NCBI GenBank assembly: GCA_012862575.1
Contig: BLSF01000006.1
Span: 248,001 to 312,000, forward strand
From: Parietichytrium sp. I65-24A
Lineage: Eukaryota; Sar; Bigyra; Thraustochytrida; Thraustochytriidae
Reading direction: 5' to 3'
Length of the DNA stretch: 64,000 nt
The notes beneath the pieces are model-generated. The model searched no databases and had not been told where the DNA came from. It was given only the letters and a program-made list of their open reading frames with translations. How positions within the stretch are numbered: the stretch's first letter is position 1; each line of letters opens with the position of its first letter. Both the position numbers and the translations under genes were made by a program. Below, in pieces: positions 42,501 to 49,777 of this stretch.

Positions 42501-43342
42501 CAGGAGGTGTAGGTTCCATCGAAGGAGATGCAGTTTGGATCACCGTAGCAAGCGCAGGTGAGACAACACGAGGATTCTACACTCTCCTTCTCGAATGCCA
42601 ACTCGAGCACTAGCTTTGTATCTTGAAGAAGGTCCTCAGAATGCATAGCCTCGCATCGATCGGACGAAGTCATGACACCGTATTCAGGACAAAAGGCGGC
42701 TTGCAGACCTGCAGTTCTGGAGTGCGACGCTGAGAGGTCAACCGTCTGGCAGGCCTCGGTTTGCCGTGTGTCGCTCAGCGGGCAGCAGCTGGCAAATTGT
42801 GGAATTGGCACGTTCTCGTAGTTGTCAACAGCAGTGAGCATCATAGCATCGGTTCCGCAGAGTGGGGCAGCCCCGCATGTTTCAACCTCAATGCTGCTGA
42901 ACATACTATCAATCCAAACTTGCTCCGCTCCCAGCGCATTGGCCAGACCTTTCTCAAAGTCGTCCACGTTGTCGTCAGAAAAATAACTTGCATCCATCTC
43001 CATGTAGGCACGGCCTTCGACCACGCCTGTCGTTGCCGAGGAGGACTGAGCTGCGGTCACCTCATCCGGAAGGACGTATCCCCGAAAGCCGCACTCCGCA
43101 GTCTCGATGTCGTACACACAGTCAAGGCCGCCACATAGATCCGGAAGCCCGTTGTAGTCGCTGCAAGCGGAGCAGAATCCAGTCAAGGTCCCCACGGAGA
43201 GTCTGTAGCCCCATGCACATCCCGACGCATCAGCCTTGCATGATGCGGTGGTCGAGTGGTCAGCGCAGTCCGCGGCGATGCGGTTCACCAGAGTGGCAAG
43301 CGTGCCGCCGACTCCGGCCACCCACAAGCTCTTGTAATGCAT
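39596..43342 (-). CDS. Large secreted surface protein: Cys-rich, VWD-like, Pro-Thr linker, membrane anchor
   Basis: 1248 residues from ATG 43340-43342. A probable signal peptide (LWVAGVGGTLATLV) is followed by a Cys-rich ectodomain. At about 258-330, CACYGDPNCISFDGTY starts a von Willebrand factor D-like module (typical: CxxxGDPHxxTFDG) with many paired cysteines. Residues about 700-850 are a Pro-Thr linker (PTxxPT units with Ser, Ala, Lys), expected to be heavily O-glycosylated. A second Cys-rich module follows (about 855-985). Then comes a Cys-poor alpha/beta region (about 1015-1170, SEA-like in feel), one Gly/Ala-rich membrane helix (about 1196-1218) and a short basic tail. It is likely a plasma-membrane or wall-linked adhesion protein. 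Its C-terminal anchor resembles that of the LNR protein at 6045-7267. PT linkers of this type are common in stramenopile surface proteins. Confidence 0.85.
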   Translation of the reverse strand: MHYKSLWVAGVGGTLATLVNRIAADCADHSTTASCKADASGCAWGYRLSVGTLTGFCSACSDYNGLPDLCGGLDCVYDIETAECGFRGYVLPDEVTAAQSSSATTGVVEGRAYMEMDASYFSDDNVDDFEKGLANALGAEQVWIDSMFSSIEVETCGAAPLCGTDAMMLTAVDNYENVPIPQFASCCPLSDTRQTEACQTVDLSASHSRTAGLQAAFCPEYGVMTSSDRCEAMHSEDLLQDTKLVLELAFEKESVESSCCLTCACYGDPNCISFDGTYTSWRLCDARDVDEKCAITKSACQKTYDHDGNLCKWKEGSYSAFWKDGSPCQPSSSASEAWLLMYQADTFAFWIRQEERGVIREARMVTSTGNYSITASDCIAGSDYDDSWTYSGEGQNTAMVTGWSRVTESGLFDIVWLAYDSATSIQAQIRCTGTKNPKKNQYGNYRLNIDALVEPNNLYSTSRAEVNGFCATNSLTDYSSEAMINSYQHHLGVVEACDGVEHLWEQNEILKMAQKLCGEGVSQASLYDCYKDFCAEYSFPFISTNQCIKNFKTGNLESALCKLQSSDATEIKICTDEAEEFGWDDAVDSFYAKISAGLSGCVSSLDSLPTSLSTCQSGVTLQYQSEAGNEDSWVDYIAFPETITLCNNTIEFPAESHSPLFTKSLRFIQYSKPMTCSAMLTCKAETGMSAVLKYVWPHTNLPTSTPTASPSSSPTGTPTQWPTATPTTQKPTFGPTKAPVTTYPTDSPTPSPVATTSNPTNSPSTKAPTSKPTDSPTTDSPTKTPTKAPTNTPSKAPTKSQPPHTGKPTMMPTVAPTPTVPKPTTSGAPTSMPTAWPTAWPTAWPTSTDPEPSYCFPECPSGKEPVIHRNKLPTCEANFQFNKQDLEADEYCGCQFDTDGSWVESGTGYAINLKVGCPDLYDQDDDESLLATCGLLCTFIESEGTPCTVWGLDLDTGICNLYTCEDDTYTAGGENQHAGYACPSSRLLRQQRETRALGEGLDRKSTAVDAPKRSRALVSHAVLYKIKFYAIFSDSNEASASAANTGSSQVASDATSIFQALPSFSSMGESVHVNGVEVAQSYKVNDLRFSSIVFNEATHTTTSFLSEVCEALERTVGRKTSLSNVQCGRKLFMIRAFADEVGNLVVIYRINNVIQGKIQEMLQTSAGAAELAKQLKKSDDDNVSVLGASYEASSDSSDSGSSTAMIAGIAGAAGLSVLAVGAAFRRYQQRQKTDSSEQLWNMVHDARA
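40795..41241 (-). repeat. Pro-Thr codon repeat region
   Basis: A degenerate repeat of PTxxPT codons in the surface protein, including three adjacent AWPT units near 40801-40848. Length variation between alleles is likely. Confidence 0.8.
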
Positions 43343-44897
43343 TCTCTGCCGTGCACTGTCCGTCGCCCTTGCGTGATCTCGTCGAGTTCAGGAGCCTCTT
43401 CGCGCAGTTGGCTCCTTGTTCCAGGCTTTGTGTTGCACTTCCCCTGGCTGGTTTTGGCTTTACTCGAGTCACACTGCACACTGCTATCCGCACAAAGACC
43501 TATGCCGCCCTTGGACCGACAGTGTGACAGGCATGCAACGAAAGGAGCCTACCTCAGACAGCGGAAAGAGTATTGTTTACTCACTGTCAAACTGATCGAC
43601 ATCTGAGCGAGGGAGATATCCCTTGGGCGAGTGTGTTTTTTGGGCGAGCCAACACCTTGCTCCTAGCTTCATGCTACGCCATGTGCCCTCCTTCTCTACT
43701 CGCATTGCGGTGAGAGGTGTCTTCTCGTTGTGTACTCCGCCATTCTGAAGGAATAGTACCTTACAGTAGTCCACTTTCCTGGGGCCATTTAATTTAGTTG
43801 AATATTGATTTTATTATTATGGGCAGCCGCAGTCGAATATTTGGCCAATGTGTCAATGCACAAACACTTCCTCTTGCCATTCCTCCCTCGCCGTCATGCG
43901 TAAATTCAATCATCAAAAGATGTTGTTTATTGAAGAAGAAGGCTTCTTGAACGATCTAATTCTTTCACCTCACTGGACTTACCTCTTCCGCGTAGCCCTC
44001 TTTAAGCCTTTATACCTGCGTGCATGGCGTGCATTCTTACTTATGTGGATAAATACCGCTATCGATAGTTTGCACACATTTTTGCACCGAATATATATCC
44101 AGTAAGGTGCTATGGAGAAGTCTTACCTGGACCGAGATTACGTGCGCTTTCCGCCCTTATCGGTCCCACGCTCGCCAGCGAGTGGAATGGTTTATTTCGA
44201 ATTTCGCAATCTTGTAAATCTTGTTTATAAATAGAAACATTGATGACTGTGACTGTGAGTCAGCGCCACGCGTCTCTCGGCTCGGCAGGGCCATTCTCTT
44301 CGGATATTTTGACTACGTGCCCGCCCAGGACGTGGCTTCATCCTGAGCCGGGCGAACATGCCTCCGTTCGCATGAGGGAATCGCAAATTCGAATTTTGAG
44401 AAATCATGAGATCGCGCCGTGCTGCAGGCATAGTCCCGGCTAGTGGGAGAGTAGCTTGCACAAATGGTGTGCAGCGCGGCGTTCATGATCATGTCGGACG
44501 AGATGGGAACGGCGTGGAGGGGGGCTGACTTTTGCTGCGGAAGATATGCTTGCTTTTCCTACAGTGGCCAAGAACACAAATTTGTGGAATTTGGGATTTA
44601 TACTTCTTCTCCGGCGGCTGTGCGCAGACTTTGATGTTCCCAGCTATCCAAACTACTCGAGAGTATGTTATAGCCATGTATAACAAATAGGCTAGTAGTC
44701 GTCACTCGAAACGGATTTGTTCAGATTTGAATTTTTCGTTTCGATTGTTTGCCTCGCAGGAGAAGAGCTGTTCTCCTTTGTTCTTAAATAAACAGCTTCA
44801 AGAAGAGCTTCTTGCTGTTGTTGTTTGGTGTACAGTTGGTGGGTCATCGAGTTTCTTAAATTTGTTCATTGGTGGATTTTCTCTTCTATTATGTTAT
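43343..44897. other. Intergenic between surface protein and transposon, 1.55 kb
   Basis: Only short frames without domains. It holds the surface-protein promoter. No RNA gene was recognised. It ends at the left inverted repeat of the transposon. Confidence 0.5.
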
Positions 44898-44925
44898 CCC
44901 GACCCAGAAAAAAACTCCGGCTTTT
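44898..44925 (+). repeat. Left terminal inverted repeat of transposon
   Basis: Reads CCCGACCCAGAAAAAAACTC then CGGCTTTT. The first 8 bases match the right end perfectly. The rest matches with two small gaps and a few changes. Confidence 0.8.
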
Positions 44926-44971
44926 TCTACGCGGTTCACAGAAGTAAGCCGTGTTCTTCGATCAATATTCT

Positions 44972-47900
44972 TTACTGTTCAAATGCCCCCGTGCCCACCC
45001 GCCTCCCCGTCTCCACGTCTTCATTTGCATGCAGGGAATCATTCGTAAGTTCGTCTTCTTCCTCGGTGTTGTTAAAATCGAGTGTTTTTGGATGCTTCAA
45101 ACGTCTTCTCTTCCGCCTTGATGCCATTTCCGCAGACGATGGCAGAGCTCCCGCAACATTGACCTTTTGAGGAGTATGCTCCTCTCCTGAACTAAACGGT
45201 GCCCCATATTTGCATTTGGAATTCATGCAAGGACTCAAACCCTTCTCCGGGAAGCCGCCAAAAACACTTTCCAACCGCGAATCATGAAATACTTGAAAGC
45301 AGGACTTGTTGCCCCACATCTTGCGAGCGCATATGCACAATGGTACTCCCCCACATTCTTTGCACCAATGATTAGTAGCAAACGCTCTCCGGTGTGAAGC
45401 GTGGCCGATACCTTCGTTTCTCTCGCAGTAGGTGCAACACAGCCAGCACGACATTTTAGCAGGTTGCCCAGAAGAATCTTTTGGGATTGCAGATGGCGCA
45501 TGAGGTGATGCAACAGAAGATAATTGTCGCAGGAAAGCGGCATCTTTGGAGTTGAGCACGCTCGCTCTCGAGGCTGCAGAGCTCTTGCACTTCAAAATAC
45601 TCTCACTGACAGCCTCTACGCGCCGCTTGTGCTCCAAGTTGTTGATTGGGTCAAAGACTTGATTGTCGAGCATAGGAACCACTTTGATTTTATCTCCCTG
45701 CACCGGCGCGGTCACGCTCTGAACAGGCGCGGTCACGCTCTGAACAGGCGCGGTCACGCTCTGAACAGCCTCGTCGGTGATCCTCCAAAGATAATGACCG
45801 AGAATTGTTGAGTTCACGCTCAACAAGCAACGTTGCAGCGATGCCCCAGTGTTCAATTTATTGCGAAAGTCACGTGCTGACCTCAGATTGTCCAATGTGC
45901 CGTCTGCCGCCATGCCTAAAATAGATAGCGTGCGCCTTGCATTGAGACAAGCTGTCAGTATAACTCTCAGAAGAAGACGGGCAACTGGTGAGATTTGGAA
46001 GGCTTTAAATCGAACGGCATTCAACATCTCCGACTTCTGATGTGTATCCCACTTCGTTATGTTCCAGTGGTGAATTAGCCTCGGAACCAGCCTTCTTGCT
46101 GGTGGAAGAAGAGTTCCCCTTCTCCTTACCTCGTTTAAGATCCCGAGTGCAAGGGCTCGCTGATGTTTTATATGAATAGCTTCAATTCTCCAACCTGTTT
46201 GGAAAACCGACAGGTCCTTGTCACTCGGCATGGGCACATTTGTGTCCCACACCCACTTCATATAAGTGTCGCCCACAAAACCGACCACAAATGCCAAATG
46301 GGCAATCAGCACAGGCGCAACTCGAACCCGAACAACCCGGATGATTTTCCTTACGCCATTGCTTGGAATCGCGCTCGCATTAATGTAAAAGACGTCCTGA
46401 ACGCCACTGGCGGTATGTTGCAAAATTTGACAGCGATGGGATTTGTCTGGGACGAGCGATGTGAAACGCTGCCGGACATTGTCCCAGTCCTGAGAGTGTG
46501 GGTCCAACACGACAACCGAGTACGTACCGAACTTGTTTGCAATCATCTCCTGTTCAGCGACAGTTTTCGTTGAAGACATAGTCTTAATCTCCAATGCGGC
46601 GGTCACACATCCCCAGGGCCGGTGTTCCGTGGACCGTGCGTGGTTTCGCGCTTTTTCCAAGGCATTCATGATTCTCTTGCGAGCATCTGGTGTTAAATTC
46701 GTGTCTTGCAGTCCATGTATGATAAAATCTCGAGAGAACATGTCGACACTGGGTAGTGCAGCTTCACATTCGTTAGGTTGGAAAATGATGAGACCATCAA
46801 CGGAGGTGCAGTGACTCGGAATTCCCGCTGCATGCATGAGACCAAATTCTCGTACGCTACCCACGTGTGCAACCAATTTCCTCGAAAGAAGCCAGTCTGG
46901 GAAAATCGAGACCACGTTAGCTTCGTTCACGGAACCGATTTGTAACGACTCCATATCGCGCAGCGGGTGCAGAAGAGAAGCGGCGAGACAGTTGGTCAGC
47001 ATGTTTTTAGACGTGGAATTTAGGATGAGTGAAACAAGCATAGCTTTGTTCTTGCTCGACAGATTCCCTATTCCAAAGCTCTGTGCGATACGTTTCAAAT
47101 TTTCGATTGTGTGCGACTCCAGATAAGATTGTGTAAGCGGACCAGTGAATACCTTCTTCAACTTGACGTTGCCCTCTCGAACCTCAATGCAAATGTCCTC
47201 CTTGATCTGCAAGGTCTCCATCAAGACTCTTGTGCTCTGAGCAACAAGGGTGGGGACATACTCGCTGGGTCCGGGATGCTCTAATCCCAATAAACGCAGG
47301 TTAATGCACAATGCGCTCAGAACACGCACCAGCGCAGTGCTTGTCACTCGCCCAAACCTCATCACAAACCAATCTTGACTCCGTTGGGTCATGGTAAGCA
47401 GCACCGACCTTTGCAGAGTCATGTGCCAAACATCCTCTGCAACTTGTTCGGCATATTCTGCGGAAAGTTCTTCAAATGGGACATTTTCTGGAAGATATTG
47501 CCTTGCTGGTGCAATAGGTTCCCATACGCTCTGGTGGGAGTAAGCAGAGCGACTGTGAACGCAGTATGTCCATTGATTCGGGCGAACTCGAGGATCACTA
47601 GAGTGCAGCAAGGCCACGTTCTTCTTGCCATCAGCAAACGCAAGCGCATACACTTTAGAATCTCCGAGCCTTCGCTCGGCCCAATAAGCTGCCCGTGGTT
47701 GATCCGGAGATATAGTTCCCCACTCAGGAAGGTTCTTAATAGAAGTCGGAGGATAAGCAAATGGGAAGCCACAAGACCTCCTGTGTGTTCCAAAAACAAC
47801 AATATTCTTGTCGCGTAGGGATTCCGTGAGCCGTGAGGAATTGTAGCCCCTGTCAACGGCCAGAGAAAAAACACGTCGTTCTGCTGGGGCCCATGTATCT

Positions 47901-48553
47901 CGCTCCGTTAAAATCGGATCAAGAGTGCGCAGCATCTGCTCATCATTTGCCTCGGATGAAGGATACGCCCGAATAGTCTCAGACAGGATCAGCCCAGACC
48001 CTACCGAGCCACAACAATCAATATGAACGCCAGCCCCCTTTTCCCGCAAGTATTGATGCATGAAGGCATATTTTCTCACCACCAGCGACGAAAATCTGAC
48101 GAGATCCTCGTCAAGACTCAGTGTTGTGGCGCTCGTTAGAAACATTTTGCAAGAAAATTTTGCAAATGCATCCAGAGCGTTATTCACTGTGAGATAACCA
48201 GCGCTCATGGTGGATGGTACTGCATAATCAAGAGCCGTTTTGCGAGCATTATTGCGCAGCCTTCTTGAAGAGGTCTCCACCATTGGACCTTTCCGCTTGC
48301 TCCCATGGTCACTTCGAGGCCAGATGCAACCCATCAGTTGACGGAATCGAGCCTCTGTTAGAATGCTGCCTTTTGAAATGTTTGATTCAAATTCTTCAAA
48401 AAAGTCCTTCACACTGAAAGAATGAGCGCAGATGTGGAGGATATTGGTCACGAGCAATGAAAATTCAAATGTGTCAGTTCGTGGGAGCTTTTGCTTTGCC
48501 AAATTCACTGTGACCAACTGCAAAAGATGATCGTATATTCCTGTTCCATTCAA
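44972..48553 (-). CDS. piggyBac-like transposase with internal SAP and YqaJ nuclease domains (main part)
   Basis: 1193 codons are given; the frame is open from 48595. Residues are numbered from the TTG codon at 48551-48553. DDE core: LSLDED (Asp148), LAVDRGYNSS (Asp234) followed by GTHRRSCGFP, then ALAFADGKKNV, and finally HHWNITKWDTHQ (Asp836), the equivalent of piggyBac YNxxxGGVDxxD. These are the usual piggyBac steps, but about 450 residues are inserted before the last Asp. The insert holds RSQDWFVMRFGRVTS (391-405), a SAP-like helix pair (476-512), VNEANVVSIF, TSVDGLIIF (Asp586) and ALEIK (Glu655, Lys657). This is the YqaJ/lambda-exonuclease pattern with D-(E-x-K) metal ligands. C-terminally come three SVTAPVQ repeats, a Cys/His domain (1036-1090, CKECGGVPLC... 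CFQVFH) as in piggyBac, and a basic RRKRRR signal. Confidence 0.88.
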   Translation of the reverse strand: MNGTGIYDHLLQLVTVNLAKQKLPRTDTFEFSLLVTNILHICAHSFSVKDFFEEFESNISKGSILTEARFRQLMGCIWPRSDHGSKRKGPMVETSSRRLRNNARKTALDYAVPSTMSAGYLTVNNALDAFAKFSCKMFLTSATTLSLDEDLVRFSSLVVRKYAFMHQYLREKGAGVHIDCCGSVGSGLILSETIRAYPSSEANDEQMLRTLDPILTERDTWAPAERRVFSLAVDRGYNSSRLTESLRDKNIVVFGTHRRSCGFPFAYPPTSIKNLPEWGTISPDQPRAAYWAERRLGDSKVYALAFADGKKNVALLHSSDPRVRPNQWTYCVHSRSAYSHQSVWEPIAPARQYLPENVPFEELSAEYAEQVAEDVWHMTLQRSVLLTMTQRSQDWFVMRFGRVTSTALVRVLSALCINLRLLGLEHPGPSEYVPTLVAQSTRVLMETLQIKEDICIEVREGNVKLKKVFTGPLTQSYLESHTIENLKRIAQSFGIGNLSSKNKAMLVSLILNSTSKNMLTNCLAASLLHPLRDMESLQIGSVNEANVVSIFPDWLLSRKLVAHVGSVREFGLMHAAGIPSHCTSVDGLIIFQPNECEAALPSVDMFSRDFIIHGLQDTNLTPDARKRIMNALEKARNHARSTEHRPWGCVTAALEIKTMSSTKTVAEQEMIANKFGTYSVVVLDPHSQDWDNVRQRFTSLVPDKSHRCQILQHTASGVQDVFYINASAIPSNGVRKIIRVVRVRVAPVLIAHLAFVVGFVGDTYMKWVWDTNVPMPSDKDLSVFQTGWRIEAIHIKHQRALALGILNEVRRRGTLLPPARRLVPRLIHHWNITKWDTHQKSEMLNAVRFKAFQISPVARLLLRVILTACLNARRTLSILGMAADGTLDNLRSARDFRNKLNTGASLQRCLLSVNSTILGHYLWRITDEAVQSVTAPVQSVTAPVQSVTAPVQGDKIKVVPMLDNQVFDPINNLEHKRRVEAVSESILKCKSSAASRASVLNSKDAAFLRQLSSVASPHAPSAIPKDSSGQPAKMSCWLCCTYCERNEGIGHASHRRAFATNHWCKECGGVPLCICARKMWGNKSCFQVFHDSRLESVFGGFPEKGLSPCMNSKCKYGAPFSSGEEHTPQKVNVAGALPSSAEMASRRKRRRLKHPKTLDFNNTEEEDELTNDSLHANEDVETGRRVGTGAFEQ
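45705..45767 (-). repeat. 21-bp tandem repeat, three copies, in transposase
   Basis: Three identical 21-base units encode SVTAPVQ three times in the linker before the Cys/His domain. Identity of the copies indicates recent expansion. Confidence 0.92.
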
Positions 48554-48914
48554 CCACCATGCAAGGTGGGCTGTGAAGGAATGCTTGTTGTCTTTCTAAT
48601 ATTTCTGAGGACGAAAATTGCATTTCCAATGTCTCAGCGTTCTTTCGAATCTCATCTAAACCTTTCAAATCACTGCCCAAGATGTCCTCGTCAACAGACA
48701 GTTCAAACGAATCCGGCACATCCATTGGCGCCCATTGTCCGCTCACAAACTCCCCTGCTTCAAGAGGACCTACCTCGTAAAACAGAGGGTCGCACACCTC
48801 CTCGTCTTCCGAATCATCTGAATCAGCAAGAAGTTCTGAACCACTCGGGAATCCACCGAGTTCGTCCAGCCAGCTGGCGACTCCGCCTGTCGGCTCTCCT
48901 TGTACTGCAGCCAT
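48474..48914 (-). CDS. Acidic N-terminal part of the transposase, different frame
   Basis: 146 codons from ATG 48912-48914. Residues 1-110 are acidic (ADSDDSEDEEVCDP, LSVDEDILGSD), like the N-termini of piggyBac transposases. The frame overlaps that of the main part over 48474-48595 and is offset by one base. No GT-AG intron of the size used in this genome fits the overlap. Either one base was gained or lost, or the ribosome shifts +1. Which of these applies cannot be settled from the sequence. Confidence 0.7.
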   Translation of the reverse strand: MAAVQGEPTGGVASWLDELGGFPSGSELLADSDDSEDEEVCDPLFYEVGPLEAGEFVSGQWAPMDVPDSFELSVDEDILGSDLKGLDEIRKNAETLEMQFSSSEILERQQAFLHSPPCMVVEWNRNIRSSFAVGHSEFGKAKAPTN

Positions 48915-49486
48915 GATCGATCTTGTTCGCTACAGCATACCAACAGTCCTCGAGTACACTCTCTCTCCGCGGATTTCGAGAAGAAGCTGAACAGATCGCC
49001 ATATCTTTTTTCTCCAAGTTCATGTGATCCTCGAGAAACGCTCTAGCTAGGCGAAAGTGAAAGGGGGTACTCTAACTTCAATGTTGACGTGCTCTCCTGT
49101 CTCTCCTGGCATTTTGCATGATAAACCGTTTGCGGTAGTTCTCCCGCCTTGAATATTCTTGACTGACATTCTTCCTCACATAAAATTGTTCACACCCCAT
49201 GAAGCACGCCTTCAAATTTCAGAAAACTAACCTCTCCTCGCGGACAAACTGATAAAATGGAGCATAAATGTCATGAATGATAGATAATTGGAGACTCTTG
49301 ACTAAAATTAGAAGGACTTATCTTACATTGTGCTGTCTTCCACCTCTTCCACCCCACAAATTATTCTGAGAGGACGCCATCGACCAACCAAAATTTGAAA
49401 ATTTTGAAGATGTTTTTGAGCTGATTCCTTTTGTTCGTTGTGAGTAGTGTAAATTTTAAATTTGAGACGTCCAAAATAAACTCCGG

Positions 49487-49514
49487 CCAAAAGGCGGAGT
49501 TTTTTAGGGTCGGG
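49487..49514 (-). repeat. Right terminal inverted repeat of transposon
   Basis: On the minus strand it reads CCCGACCCTAAAAAACTCCG then CCTTTTGG. Just inside, AAACTCCG and CGGAGTTT (49478-49501) form a short hairpin, a feature lacking at the left end. Confidence 0.8.
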
Positions 49515-49777
49515 GTAAGCTTCTTTCTGTGATGAGGGAGCTCGTAAAATGTCTGATCTCTTCTCTTGTCCTGTCCTCTGTCCGGTTTATTTGTCTTATC
49601 AATCAGATGTACGTGTACGTACGTACTCACTAGAAAGGCTTTCCTTCACACGCACTTCTGTACTATTCGTGAACAGCCCACCCAGACTCTGCTTCTGGAT
49701 GCTGTTTTCTGCCCCAGGAGCAAAGACAGTGAGACAGCATGATGTTATCCACAGCCAGCCAGTATGTTCATTCAGTG

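Larger units (their letters stand above)
44898..49514 (-). mobile_element. piggyBac-type DNA transposon carrying a SAP-YqaJ transposase (4.6 kb)
   Basis: The element is bounded by imperfect inverted repeats of about 28 bp starting CCCGACCC, with one transposase gene reading right to left. The gene's stop lies about 75 bp inside the left end, and its first ATG lies 600 bp inside the right end. piggyBac elements insert at TTAA and duplicate it. Here the flanks are TTAT (44894-44897) and GTAA (49515-49518), each one base from TTAA, so either the site has decayed or the target differs. The transposase is in two overlapping frames, so this copy may no longer be active. It sits between a surface-protein gene and the MCAT gene without breaking either. 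No second copy or short non-autonomous relative with the same ends was seen in the window. Confidence 0.82.
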
